Source of the DNA: Lutimaribacter saemankumensis
GTDB taxonomy: Bacteria > Pseudomonadota > Alphaproteobacteria > Rhodobacterales > Rhodobacteraceae
DNA: 64,000 bases
NCBI RefSeq assembly: GCF_900100005.1
Contig: NZ_FNEB01000009.1
Location: 62,001-126,000, forward strand
Direction: 5' to 3'
Shown piece by piece: positions 39,605-48,100 of this stretch (positions are counted from its first letter, which is position 1; each line of letters begins with the position of its first letter). The translations under genes were made by a program, and so were the position numbers. The notes under the pieces are model-generated. The model saw nothing but the letters and a program-made list of their open reading frames with translations, was not told where the DNA came from and ran no database searches.

Positions 39605-40239
39605 GTCAGGCGCGGTTCTACGACGGCAAGTATGTCTGCCGCAACCGCGTCGATATCCCCTGCGCCATTCACCGTTACGATACGCTGCGGGTTCTGCGCC
39701 GCAAGAGACAGAAACCCCGCCCGCATCCGGGCCTGAAGATCCTGCCCGAAGGTTTCGAACCGCTCTTCGCCGCCATTGCGCCCGAGGGCGCGGGCGAGCC
39801 CGGTTTCGGGGTCCATGTCCACCAGCACGGTCAGGTCCGGTTCCTGCCCGATCATCAGGTCGTGAAGCGCATCCACCTGCGCGCGCAGTCCTGGCCCGCG
39901 CAGGCCCTGATACATCCGCGTGCTGTCGGCGAAGCGGTCGCAGATCACGATCTTGCCCGCCGCAAGCGCGGGGCGGATCGTGCGTTCCAGGTGGTCGCGC
40001 CGCGCGGCGGTGAACAGCAGGATTTCAGTTTCGGGCGACCAGCGGTCGGGGTCGCCTTCGAGTACGAGGCGGCGGATTTCCTCGGCGCCGGGGCTGCCGC
40101 CCGGCTCGCGGGTCAGCACCACGTCATGGCCGCGCGCGCGCAGCGCGTCGGCCAGCATCCGTGCCTGGGTGGACTTGCCCGACCCGTCGATCCCTTCGAA
40201 GCTGATGAACCGCGCGGGCGCGGCGGCGTGGGCCGTCAA
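39601..40239 (-). CDS. tmk: Thymidylate kinase
   Basis: The 212-residue kinase makes dTDP from dTMP. The P-loop FEGIDGSGKST is near residue 15, the DRX motif is CDRFADSTRMYQG and the lid region holds LTREPGGSPGAEEIR. No ATG precedes the P-loop; the start is TTG at 40239, which overlaps the dacC stop as TTGA. Note that tdk, giving the salvage substrate, lies at the left edge of the window. Confidence 0.95.
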   Translation of the reverse strand: MTAHAAAPARFISFEGIDGSGKSTQARMLADALRARGHDVVLTREPGGSPGAEEIRRLVLEGDPDRWSPETEILLFTAARRDHLERTIRPALAAGKIVICDRFADSTRMYQGLRGPGLRAQVDALHDLMIGQEPDLTVLVDMDPETGLARALGRNGGEERFETFGQDLQARMRAGFLSLAAQNPQRIVTVNGAGDIDAVAADILAVVEPRLT

Positions 40240-41405
40240 AACGCGCCCTCGGGCCCCTCGTTCAGCTTGCGCAGCAGAACGGTCGAGGCGGTGGTCACAC
40301 GCGAGACGAAGCCGCCGCGTTCGATGCTGCGGTCGGCCACGAGCGGCACGCGGGTTTCAGGCAAGCCTTCGGGCGTCAGGATCAGTTCGGCCAGTTGCTG
40401 ACCCTTTTCGATCGGCGCGCGGATCGGTCCGGTATAGACGACTTCGGCCTCGACCTCGTCACCGCCCAGCACGGGCACCAGCGCGGTCAGATCATCCGCA
40501 GGCACCAGGCCGACCGTCGGTTCGGCGCCCATCCAGACATCGGCCTCGGCGATCACCTGACCCTGTTGGGCAAGGCGCCGTTCCGCGAATTGCCGGAAGG
40601 CCCAGTTCACGATGGCCTGGCTTTCCTCGGCGCGGGCCTGGGTGCTGGGCAGCCCTGTGATGACAAAGATCACCCGGCGGTCGCCCTGCTTGGCCGACCC
40701 CACGAGGCCATATCCGGCCTCTTGAGTATGGCCTGTTTTCAGACCGTCCGCGCCGATCCCGAGGCCCAGCAGCGGGTTGCGGTTGCGGGTGTTCTGCGGA
40801 GCGCGCCCATCGAAGGCAAACTCGGTTTCCGCGAACATCGGGTAGAATTGCGGGAAGTCCGCAATCAGGTGGCGCGCCAGCAAGGCCAGGTCGCGCATCG
40901 ACATGACATGCCCGTCCTCGGGCCAGCCGTTCGAGTTCTTGAACGTCGAATTCGTCATGCCGAGCTGCTGCGCGCGCTGCGTCATCAGCCGGGCAAAGCC
41001 GTCTTCGGTGCCATCGGGGCTGAGCGTTTCGGCGATCACCGCGCAGGCATCGTTGCCGGACAGAACGATAATTCCGCGCAGCAGATCCTCGACGCTGACA
41101 CGGTCGGTGGTGTCGAGGAACATGGTCGAGCCGCCATAACTCATGGCGTGGCTGGAAACGGGAAGCTTTTCCTGCAGGCGCAGACGGCCGTCAGTCACGG
41201 CCTCGAACGCCATGTAGAGCGTCATCAGCTTGGACATCGACGCCGGCGGCAGCGGCTGGTCGGCGTTCTTGGACAGCAGGATCGTGCCGGTCTTGGTATC
41301 CAGCACGAAAGCGGCCGAGGCGCGGGTGTCAAAGGCTTGCGCGGGCAGGGCAAGCAGAAGACTCGCCAGAAGCGGGGCAAGAACGCGTTTGGCGATGCGG
41401 ATCAT
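40236..41405 (-). CDS. dacC: D-alanyl-D-alanine carboxypeptidase (S11, PBP5/6 type)
   Basis: The 389-residue periplasmic enzyme removes the terminal D-Ala of peptidoglycan stems. A signal peptide (LAPLLASLLLALPAQA) is followed by SMSK (in PPASMSKLMTLYMAF), SGN (in VLSGNDACAVIAE) and KTG (in DGLKTGHTQEAGYG). The C-terminal beta domain ends in a basic, partly amphipathic stretch that would hold it to the membrane. It precedes tmk with a coupled start. Confidence 0.94.
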   Translation of the reverse strand: MIRIAKRVLAPLLASLLLALPAQAFDTRASAAFVLDTKTGTILLSKNADQPLPPASMSKLMTLYMAFEAVTDGRLRLQEKLPVSSHAMSYGGSTMFLDTTDRVSVEDLLRGIIVLSGNDACAVIAETLSPDGTEDGFARLMTQRAQQLGMTNSTFKNSNGWPEDGHVMSMRDLALLARHLIADFPQFYPMFAETEFAFDGRAPQNTRNRNPLLGLGIGADGLKTGHTQEAGYGLVGSAKQGDRRVIFVITGLPSTQARAEESQAIVNWAFRQFAERRLAQQGQVIAEADVWMGAEPTVGLVPADDLTALVPVLGGDEVEAEVVYTGPIRAPIEKGQQLAELILTPEGLPETRVPLVADRSIERGGFVSRVTTASTVLLRKLNEGPEGAF

Positions 41406-41431
41406 GGCGACGATGTCCTTTCGGTATTGGG

Positions 41432-42370
41432 TCAGTTGGTCACGGCATAAGCATCCTCGAAGCCCTTGGCCTTGATCTTTTTCAGCAAGGCCGCGCGCTC
41501 GGTGCTGCTTGTTGCGGGGCCGACAAGCACACGCCAGAAGGTCTTGCCCTTCGACGTCTGCTTTTTCACGGTCGGTACCATGCCCGCGGTGCGCATGGCC
41601 TGCGCGGTATTCTGGGCATTGGTTTCCACGCTGAAGATGCCGATCTGGAGATACGGCTTTTCAAGGCCGGACGCGCGCGGGGCGGGTGCCGGTGCGGATG
41701 CCTGGGTCGGTTGAGGTGCGGTGGCGGGGCTGGCCACTGCGGGCCGCGCCTGCGGTTTCGTCCGTGCTTCGGCGGCGGCGATCGCTGCGCTGGCGACGGT
41801 CACGGCGTCGGTTTCGGCGGGGGCCAGCGTGGTCTCTGCGACATCGGCCGGAGCGCCCAGCGTTTCTTCGGTGTCGGCCTCGGCCTGCGGGGCCTCGGCG
41901 GGCACCTCTTCGCGGCGCAGCGCGGTGATGTTCAGCTCCATCGGCTGGCCGGCCAGCATTTCGAGCGCCGCGGCCGCATCCGACGACACCTGTACGGCGG
42001 GGCCGGGATTTTCGCGTTCGCGGCGGAACAGTGCGCCGATCACGAACGTGTCGTTCTTGGTGTTCCTGATGATCACGCGCTCGGGCTGGTCCACATCGGG
42101 ATGCGCCACCCAGACGCCGCCCAGCGAGGGCCGCCCGTCCCAAAGACCGGGCTCGGTCACCTGGAAGACGTCTGGCGCCTCGACGTCACGTTCGATCAGC
42201 TTGACCGAACGCGCCGCCGCGTTCACCTCGGCATCGGCGGCCGGCCGTTTCTGGAAAAGGTTGAATTGCCCGGCCTCGTTGCAGGCCGACAGCGCCAGCA
42301 CCATCGCGGTGCCGACGGCCAGCCTGGAAAACGATCTTGCGGGTGCTCTGCCCATCGCGGTGATGTTCAT
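41432..42370 (-). CDS. SPOR-domain lipoprotein
   Basis: The 312-residue protein has a lipoprotein signal (VLALSAC, Cys29 as lipid anchor), a middle low-complexity Ala/Pro/Glu linker (PATAPQPTQASAPAPAPRA) and a C-terminal SPOR domain (YLQIGIFSVETNAQNTAQ). SPOR domains bind denuded peptidoglycan at division sites. GAGGG precedes the ATG. It is the first gene of the dacC-tmk-holB run, 26 bases before dacC. Confidence 0.9.
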   Translation of the reverse strand: MNITAMGRAPARSFSRLAVGTAMVLALSACNEAGQFNLFQKRPAADAEVNAAARSVKLIERDVEAPDVFQVTEPGLWDGRPSLGGVWVAHPDVDQPERVIIRNTKNDTFVIGALFRRERENPGPAVQVSSDAAAALEMLAGQPMELNITALRREEVPAEAPQAEADTEETLGAPADVAETTLAPAETDAVTVASAAIAAAEARTKPQARPAVASPATAPQPTQASAPAPAPRASGLEKPYLQIGIFSVETNAQNTAQAMRTAGMVPTVKKQTSKGKTFWRVLVGPATSSTERAALLKKIKAKGFEDAYAVTN

Positions 42371-42580
42371 GTCTTGCCCTCTGCCCTATGCGCGGCGTCC
42401 CGCGCGACTGTGCCGGTTTTTCCGGTCATTGCATGCCTCATGCCGCACAAAAAGCACGGCGTAGGCGGGAGTTTAGCTGCATTGGGCCCACAAGAAAAGA
42501 GTCCTGCACGCCATCGGCGAAAATCCCCTTGATCTATGATGCGTTTCAGACTCATACCGGGGCCAGCGACCCGACCCCGC

Positions 42581-42670
42581 GGAGGAGTGGCAGAGTGGTC
42601 GAATGCACCGGTCTTGAAAACCGGCGTGCGTGAAAGCGTACCGTGGGTTCGAATCCCACCTCCTCCGCCA
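42581..42670 (+). tRNA. tRNA-Ser (anticodon UGA)
   Basis: The acceptor stem GGAGGAG (42581-42587) pairs with CTCCTCC (42660-42666). The anticodon loop CTTGAAAA carries TGA, a long variable arm follows as expected for serine, the T arm is GTGGG-TTCGAAT-CCCAC, and CCA is encoded. Its 3' end borders an integrase gene, so it is the probable attachment site of the island. Confidence 0.95.
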
Positions 42671-42793
42671 CTTTGGCATTTTTCCATATTTCGTTACATC
42701 GACAAAGATGGCCTTTAATTTGAAAAAATGGGGGTTTTACCGCTTTTGCCTTTGCACTGGCTTTCTCTCAATTTTGTTCGTACATTTTAGCTA

Positions 42794-42815
42794 TGTGGTA
42801 TTTTTTGTGGTATTT
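42794..42815 (+). repeat. Tandem TGTGGTATTT repeats before the integrase start
   Basis: TGTGGTATTT occurs at 42794-42803 and again at 42806-42815, a 12-base period, immediately before the integrase ATG at 42818 in an AT-rich stretch. Position and form fit arm-type binding sites for the integrase or an excisionase. Confidence 0.45.
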
Positions 42816-42817
42816 AG

Positions 42818-43990
42818 ATGGCGCTGAGCGGCAAGCTTACAAAGAAGCAGGTAGATAGTCTGGGGCCGGGGCGCCATGGCGATGGCGCCGGGCTGTACCT
42901 TGTGGTCGACTCTTCTGGTGCTAGGCGCTGGATTGTTCGTGTCACTGTCAAAGGCCAAAAAAACCGAAAAGGGGGGCCGCTTCGCACAGATTTCGGTCTG
43001 GGCGGCGCAGGTGTCGTCACTCTGCATGAAGCTCGTGAGCGGGCGCTGGAATACCGTCGAATGGCAAAGAACGGGCTGAACCCGCGTTTCAATGCTAAGG
43101 TAGATATGCCGACATTCGAGGAACTAGCGCGGCAGGTTCACATAGACCGCTTGCCGACCTGGAAAAACCACAAGCATGGGCAGCAATGGGTGAACACCCT
43201 GCGGGATTATGCCTTTCCAAAAATTGGCCGGATGCCGGTCGATAGCATCGGTCAGCCAGAAGTGCTGATGTGCCTGTCGCCTATTTGGACCGCGAAGCAT
43301 GAAACTGCGCGTCGACTGGCTCAGCGCATCAAGACCATTCTAGACGTGGCGAAGTCGCGCGGATACCGTGAAGGGGAAAACCCGGTTAACGCCGTACAAG
43401 ACGCCGGTGTGCTCCCCAAAGTCAAAGCGAAGGTGCTGCATCACAACGCTATGCCATGGCGCGACGTCCCGGCCTTCTATGCCGAGTTGGAGTGCCGCAC
43501 AGCCACTGCGGCGAATGCCTTGGAATTCACCATCCTAACTGCCTGCCGCACCTCCGAGGTGCTAGAGATGACATGGGATGAGGTGGACCTGGATGCGCGG
43601 CTGTGGACGATTCCAGCGGGACGAATGAAGGGTGGGGTGCGCCACCGGGTGCCGCTGAGCGATGAAATGCTGCGTATACTTACGGGCATGAAGGCGCTGG
43701 AATCCAAATACGTCTTTGAGGGGCAAAGGCGGCACCGGCCTCTTTCAAACATGTCGATGCTCATGTTGTTGCGACGCATGGGGCGGGATGGGTTTACGGT
43801 GCATGGCTTCCGTAGCTCGTTCCGCGATTGGGCTTCAGAAAGCGCGGGTGCGCCGCGTGAGATAGCAGAGGCAGCTTTGGCGCACACATTTGGGTCTGAA
43901 GTAGAGCGTGCTTACGCGCGCTCTGACTTGCTGGAACAGCGCAGGGAGTTAATGCATCGTTGGTCTGAGTTCCTTATGCGAATGGAGTGA
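42818..43990 (+). CDS. Tyrosine recombinase (P4-type integrase)
   Basis: The 390-residue integrase has an N-terminal DUF4102-like arm-binding domain (GAGLYLVVDSSGARRWIVRV), a core-binding SAM-like domain (about 95-200) and the catalytic domain. The active residues are Arg244 (TACRTSEV), Lys271 (RMKGG), His329 and Arg332 (HGFRSSFRDW), His356 (AHTFGS) and Tyr366 (ERAYARSD). All are intact, so it should be active. It is downstream of the tRNA used as attachment site, and its stop overlaps the next gene's GTG. Confidence 0.95.
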   Translation: MALSGKLTKKQVDSLGPGRHGDGAGLYLVVDSSGARRWIVRVTVKGQKNRKGGPLRTDFGLGGAGVVTLHEARERALEYRRMAKNGLNPRFNAKVDMPTFEELARQVHIDRLPTWKNHKHGQQWVNTLRDYAFPKIGRMPVDSIGQPEVLMCLSPIWTAKHETARRLAQRIKTILDVAKSRGYREGENPVNAVQDAGVLPKVKAKVLHHNAMPWRDVPAFYAELECRTATAANALEFTILTACRTSEVLEMTWDEVDLDARLWTIPAGRMKGGVRHRVPLSDEMLRILTGMKALESKYVFEGQRRHRPLSNMSMLMLLRRMGRDGFTVHGFRSSFRDWASESAGAPREIAEAALAHTFGSEVERAYARSDLLEQRRELMHRWSEFLMRME

Positions 43991-44706
43991 GACGATACAC
44001 CTTGGAAAATGAAACCTACTTCGATGAGCTATTTGAATACGAAAATGAGCTTCAACAACTTGGCGACTACTTGGGGCTATCGTCCACTTTTTGGAACGAT
44101 GTTGAAGACATAGAGGTACAATGTGATTTGTTGCTCTCTGCGGACTACTTTCTCGACGTTGAAACTGATGAGCTGATACTAGTCACAGCAGAAATTAGTC
44201 CTTCGCAGATAAATGATCGTGTCCTTAGCGGCGCAAAGTGGGCGTCCAAATGGTCAATACCTTTTTCGAAAGAATGGTACGTTTGCCAAGCTTTTGAAGC
44301 GCTACGTCAATGCTATGCCGCAAAGGGGAATCAAAGGGCGCGAGCAAGTTTTCAACTTGGGAAAGCGATAGCAGAGGCAACCTGGAAGGCCAGAACAGAG
44401 GGGGCCATGCAGGCCGCTGTTGATGAAACTAGGAGAAAGGCAAGAGCTGGTGCGGGAGGCGGTAAGAAGTCGAATCAACGCCGCCTCGAAAACCTCGAAA
44501 CCCTGATGCAGGAAATCGAGAGACTGTCTGGCGTTGTGGATTTGATGAGTGAAGATCGGATCGTTGAGCAGGCATTTGAAGCGGCTCAGGCTCGACAGCC
44601 CAAAATGCCCAAGACAAAGAGAACATTAGATGGATATGGTACTGCATTGCGCTCAGAAGAGCCTTTTAAAAGCCGCTACAACAAGATTTTCCGGAGAAAC
44701 ACTTAA
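43987..44706 (+). CDS. Unrecognised 239-aa island protein coupled to the integrase
   Basis: No family recognised. The GTG start at 43987 overlaps the integrase TGA (GTGA), so translation is coupled. The first 90 residues are acidic and aromatic (YFDELFEYENELQQLGDYLG), the middle is helical, and about residues 140-200 form a charged coiled coil with a glycine hinge (KARAGAGGGKKSNQRRLENL). The C-terminus is basic (FKSRYNKIFRRNT). Base composition is clearly AT-richer than the core genes. It could assist integration or excision, or be cargo; neither is shown. Confidence 0.7.
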   Translation: MRRYTLENETYFDELFEYENELQQLGDYLGLSSTFWNDVEDIEVQCDLLLSADYFLDVETDELILVTAEISPSQINDRVLSGAKWASKWSIPFSKEWYVCQAFEALRQCYAAKGNQRARASFQLGKAIAEATWKARTEGAMQAAVDETRRKARAGAGGGKKSNQRRLENLETLMQEIERLSGVVDLMSEDRIVEQAFEAAQARQPKMPKTKRTLDGYGTALRSEEPFKSRYNKIFRRNT

Positions 44707-44816
44707 GCGTTTTCTGGAAGTCTGAAACCACTTGAGCGCGCGGACAAAGCTAGTGACAGCCAAACAAATCTGCTCATAATTCAGTGCCATCTGTAACGAG
44801 CAGGAAAGGCTCAACG

Positions 44817-45026
44817 ATGGCAAAAGTCTTTGATGATGAACGGGTCTACTTCCCAGAAGACCCTGAAATGCGCGTTCTGGGAAATCGCGAGAAATTGGCG
44901 CAATGGCGGCACCGCATGACCGGGCCTGCGTTCATTCGCATCGGGCGGCGCATCGGTTATCACGGTTCCGACCTGAACACCTATCTCAGCAGCCAGCGCA
45001 TCGACCCAAGCAATGAGGCCGCATAA
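44817..45026 (+). CDS. AlpA-like DNA-binding protein (putative excisionase)
   Basis: The 69-residue protein has the shape of a single winged HTH of the AlpA/MerR type: RVLGNREKLAQWRHRMTGPA followed by FIRIGRRIGYHGSDLNTYLS. Such proteins control integrase expression or act as directionality factors in islands and satellite prophages. AGGAAAGG precedes the ATG at 44817; an earlier ATG at 44784 lies before the ribosome-binding site and is not favoured. A terminator follows at once. Confidence 0.75.
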   Translation: MAKVFDDERVYFPEDPEMRVLGNREKLAQWRHRMTGPAFIRIGRRIGYHGSDLNTYLSSQRIDPSNEAA

Positions 45027-45032
45027 TGAAAA

Positions 45033-45064
45033 ACCCCAACTCCGCAAGCGGGGTCGGGGCTTTT
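45033..45064 (+). terminator. Intrinsic terminator after the AlpA-like gene
   Basis: CCCC...GGGG outer arms enclose the stem CTCCGC-AA-GCGGGG, and TTTT follows at 45061-45064, with AAAAA before the stem. This is a clear stem plus U-tract 7 bases after the stop. Confidence 0.75.
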
Positions 45065-45071
45065 CGCGTGA

Positions 45072-45104
45072 CATCAACTGCCACACTGAACAGTTCAGTT
45101 GATG
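45072..45104. repeat. Nested inverted repeat in the AlpA-HTH spacer
   Basis: CATCAACTG (45072-45080) and CAGTTGATG (45096-45104) are perfect 9-base arms. Inside them ACTGAA-CAG-TTCAGT is a second perfect inverted repeat. The spacer between the two regulators makes it a candidate operator or a replication/excision site. Confidence 0.45.
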
Positions 45105-45209
45105 CCATGAAGGGCCTTACTCACGCAACAAAAAACGAGCAGCGGTTTCGCTGGTGTGACCGTAGCAACTCCGTACAACCCCTGAGAATCCGCAAGGGAG
45201 AAATCGAGC

Positions 45210-45557
45210 ATGGCTGATAATTGGTATAGCAAGCGCAGCCAGGTCTACTGGACCTGTAGTGCACTGGTGCAGGGCCGCTCCATTAATCATCGCGATGAAA
45301 TCGCGGAGTCGCACGGTTGGCGTCTCGGAGCCATTATCCACACCTTGCGATCGAAGTACGGCTGGCCCATCAAGACCGACTATCAGGGGCCGGAGCGTGT
45401 AGCGCATTATCGGTTGTCTCGGCGGACGGATTGGCGCGCGCTGGAGTTCCCACGGTCCGCCACGGCACTGAAAGACGAGTTGGAGCAGTGCGCCAACACC
45501 GGCCAGCAGGGCGCTGGAGAGGCTGCAGGAACGGCGGACGCGTCCAGCGATGGGTAA
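45210..45557 (+). CDS. Island protein with winged-helix-like segment (115 aa)
   Basis: No named family. Residues about 25-65 (SINHRDEIAESHGWRLGAII, then HTLRSKYGWPIKTD) look like a winged helix. The C-terminus is low-complexity (GQQGAGEAAGTADASSDG). AAGGGAG lies upstream of the ATG. Its last eight bases overlap the next gene, so both are made together, probably as regulators or replication accessory proteins. Confidence 0.7.
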   Translation: MADNWYSKRSQVYWTCSALVQGRSINHRDEIAESHGWRLGAIIHTLRSKYGWPIKTDYQGPERVAHYRLSRRTDWRALEFPRSATALKDELEQCANTGQQGAGEAAGTADASSDG

Positions 45558-46038
45558 GTCGAGGAGAAACGGGGAGGGGCAGTATCTGCCCCTCCCATAC
45601 GCCCAGTTGAAGAGTGAGGCATGGCGGACCCTTTCGGGCAACTCGGTGCGCCTCTGGCTTGAGCTGCACACGCGCTACAACGGCGGCAATAATGGCAGGC
45701 TGACGCTGTCCTATGCCGAGGCTGGCGAAGCGTTAGGCATGGGCAAGGCGACCGTACAGCGCGCCTATGCGGAACTGGTCGAGCATGGCTTCCTTGCGCT
45801 TGAGAGAGAAGGCAATTGGTATCAACGGCGCGCGCATGAGTGGCGGCTGACGACAAAGCCGCTAAACCTTACAGCAAAGAAAATCCCGCCGACCCACGAT
45901 TGGCTGCAGTATCGTGCGCCGAAAAAAACAAAACGCGGTTCTGGATCGGAACCGTCGCAGGGCCGTGTGGTTCCGTTTGAGAACCCAAACGACGTTCATG
46001 GTTCCGTTTCAGAACCTGTCAGGGCCAAACAGCGCTGA
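45550..46038 (+). CDS. Helix-turn-helix protein, replication-initiator-like (162 aa)
   Basis: The N-terminal half has SEAWRTLSGNSVRLWLELHT and a winged helix (LSYAEAGEALGMGKATVQRA, then YAELVEHGFLAL), a plan common in plasmid and island initiator-type or GntR-like domains. The C-terminal third is basic and unstructured (KKTKRGSGSEPSQGR). No catalytic motif is seen. It overlaps the preceding gene by eight bases. Confidence 0.7.
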   Translation: MGKSRRNGEGQYLPLPYAQLKSEAWRTLSGNSVRLWLELHTRYNGGNNGRLTLSYAEAGEALGMGKATVQRAYAELVEHGFLALEREGNWYQRRAHEWRLTTKPLNLTAKKIPPTHDWLQYRAPKKTKRGSGSEPSQGRVVPFENPNDVHGSVSEPVRAKQR

Positions 46039-46203
46039 TGCTTCGGTTCTTAATCGGAACACTAATAATTACCACTCCCTTGAAGAGAGCGGCACATGAC
46101 AGAAGGTATGGGTGCACCATTCGCAGGACATTTCCGAAGCATCTACATGCGAACCGATGCCGGCTAAGTTTCCAAATGATTTCGGCAAAATCTGAGGTGA
46201 GGC

Positions 46204-46800
46204 ATGGGCGGCATTGGTAGCGGGCGACACTGGCAGTTCGGGGGGGATACAACGGACGATTATCGTTCGATCGACATTCGGTGGCTGAAACGTGAGGGAC
46301 TTCTGGATTCCGGGATCAGTCGTCGCATTACCTGGTCGCGCGGCGGTGAAGTGACAGGCTCGATCAACATCCAGTCTGAGCCGGGGCGCGTGATCCTGGA
46401 CTATCGCCACCGGGATCACGGCGGCGAATGGCAGCCCGAACGCTATCCCGTCTATCTCGACACCACGCCCTGCCACATCGGCGGCGTCCGTCACTGGTTT
46501 CTCTGCCCAGCTCGGGGTTGCGGTCGCAGGGTTGCCATCCTCTACGGCGGGGCAATTTTCGCGTGCCGTCATTGCTACAGGCTGGCCTACCAGTCGCAGC
46601 GCGAGCAGATTCATGACAGGTTGACCCGTAAGGCTGATCGCATCCGCGACAGGCTGGGCTGGGAGCCGGGTTGCCTCAACGGCTGGGGACCGAAGCCTAA
46701 GGGGATGCATTGGAAGACGTTCGAAAGGTTGGTCGAGGAACACGACGCATACGTCGATGCGGGATGCGCCATGTTTGAAGCAAGATACGGTGAAACGTAG
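46204..46800 (+). CDS. Zinc-ribbon mobile-element protein with MGGIGSGR start (198 aa)
   Basis: The MGGIGSGR N-terminus and the block RSIDIRWLKREGLL mark a family often seen in phages and islands. A zinc ribbon is suggested by CPARGC (C-x4-C) and CRHC (C-x2-C) about 20 residues apart. GAGGTGAGGC precedes the ATG. The function is unknown; nucleic-acid binding is inferred. Composition is closer to the core than the cargo that follows. Confidence 0.75.
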   Translation: MGGIGSGRHWQFGGDTTDDYRSIDIRWLKREGLLDSGISRRITWSRGGEVTGSINIQSEPGRVILDYRHRDHGGEWQPERYPVYLDTTPCHIGGVRHWFLCPARGCGRRVAILYGGAIFACRHCYRLAYQSQREQIHDRLTRKADRIRDRLGWEPGCLNGWGPKPKGMHWKTFERLVEEHDAYVDAGCAMFEARYGET

Positions 46801-46914
46801 TGGTAGCGCCAAATGACCGGCGAGATGAGCGCGACCCATCATCACTTAATTCGCCTGGCAGGTCGTCTATAAAATAGGCAGATTTAGAGGGGTGACAGTG
46901 AAATCTAGAACTAT

Positions 46915-47310
46915 CTAGGGTTCGCCCGAACAGTCTACCAAGAAACTGTCTTTGCTTGCGTAATGTCTAGTTCCCAATAAATTGGAGTTTTGTGTGAAAC
47001 TTGTATGGTTCAGGGCAGCAACGCCCAACAGCTTATCTATCGAATAATGCTCGACAGTTAGGCCATCCTCGCGCTGGAAAACCCGCATACAAACAGCCCC
47101 ACTCTTTGCGGTAATTCCACATTCTATATCAGTCAGATAAGTGCGACTGCCATCGTAAGCGTTGTAGCTGTAGGCACCCGTGTCGCCGCTAATGAATAGT
47201 GTCTCTTCTTGCTTGAAAGGATCATCGCCAATACGCTTGCAGACCACTGCGCCATATGCAGGCAGTGTGAGAAACGTAAGCGCCGCGATAGCAGCAACCA
47301 ATTTCATCAT
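46915..47310 (-). CDS. Island-borne secreted protein of unknown function (131 aa)
   Basis: No family recognised. AAAGGA lies before ATG 47310, which starts a clear signal peptide (LVAAIAALTFLTLPAYGA). An upstream TTG is less likely. The mature part has cysteines in AVVCKRIG, DIECGI, AVCMRVF and the C-terminal VDCSGEP, a four-Cys pattern, so it probably folds in the periplasm with disulfides. It stands alone leftward in AT-rich island DNA, divergent from the next secreted protein. Confidence 0.65.
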   Translation of the reverse strand: MMKLVAAIAALTFLTLPAYGAVVCKRIGDDPFKQEETLFISGDTGAYSYNAYDGSRTYLTDIECGITAKSGAVCMRVFQREDGLTVEHYSIDKLLGVAALNHTSFTQNSNLLGTRHYASKDSFLVDCSGEP

Positions 47311-47486
47311 ATTTCCTTTATTCAATCAGGCTAGGCACTGCGCATGATCATTTTCGTTTGACCATAGTCTGCCCGATTTGTGCTGTTGCTGACAACATCA
47401 GGCACCCCGGACACGGGTGGGTTTTTGACATGCTTGAGGTGGATAGGCATTCTAAGAAAAGAATGAACTTCTGAGCGGGGTCGAAA

Positions 47487-48083
47487 ATGCACAATTTTTT
47501 TCGCATTGCATCAACAGCTTTAATTGTAGCGCTTGGAACAATGCTGCCTACACAGACAAAAGCGGAGGTAACTAGCTGGAAAACGGTAGGCGATTGGGAT
47601 GTTGATTTCTACTCAGGGCTACCGGGATGCTTAGCCAGCACCAACTATGAAGGTGGCACATTATTTATGATCGGCTTCATAAAGAGAGACGACAAAATTC
47701 TGTTGGATGTAACGCTAATGGATGACGCATGGGCAAGCATCGAAAACGGCAAGGAATACAACGTCAAAGTTTTTTTTGGTGATGAAACTCCTTGGACGCT
47801 CGAAATGACCGGGCGAGATTTCAATGGAAATCCAGGCTTAACCTTTTCTTTTGATGCCTCGACAGAGCAATCTGGGCAGTTTGCTAGAGAGTTCATGAAG
47901 GAAACCGAAATGAAGTGGTATTACAGAAATACCATGCTTGGGCATTACAGCTTGAGAGGCTCAAGACAAGCCTTTGATACGGCTGTCGAGTGCCAGAAAT
48001 CCTTTCATGAGGCAGTCTCAGGCCTATCGGACCCCTTCGGTGGATCGTCTGGCAACTCGAACACTGACCCATTTTCCCAATAG
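47487..48083 (+). CDS. Island-borne secreted protein of unknown function (198 aa)
   Basis: No family recognised. A signal peptide is present (ALIVALGTMLPTQTKAE). The mature part holds WKTVGDWDVDFYSGLPGCLA near its start and a mostly beta pattern, with a Ser/Asn/Gly-rich tail (DPFGGSSGNSNTDPFSQ). Two cysteines (PGC and VEC) may pair. The region is markedly AT-rich compared with the core. Two small membrane-protein genes follow on the same strand with an 18-base gap, suggesting one transcript. Confidence 0.7.
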   Translation: MHNFFRIASTALIVALGTMLPTQTKAEVTSWKTVGDWDVDFYSGLPGCLASTNYEGGTLFMIGFIKRDDKILLDVTLMDDAWASIENGKEYNVKVFFGDETPWTLEMTGRDFNGNPGLTFSFDASTEQSGQFAREFMKETEMKWYYRNTMLGHYSLRGSRQAFDTAVECQKSFHEAVSGLSDPFGGSSGNSNTDPFSQ

Positions 48084-48100
48084 GTTATCTGGCAGAGAGA

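Noticed and set aside
45026-45217. Short plus-strand frame between the AlpA-like and HTH genes
   Set aside because: It covers a clear terminator and a nested inverted repeat and has no ribosome-binding site.
46038-46220. 60-codon frame before the zinc-ribbon gene
   Set aside because: No ribosome-binding site, unlikely composition, and it overlaps the start of the well supported downstream gene.
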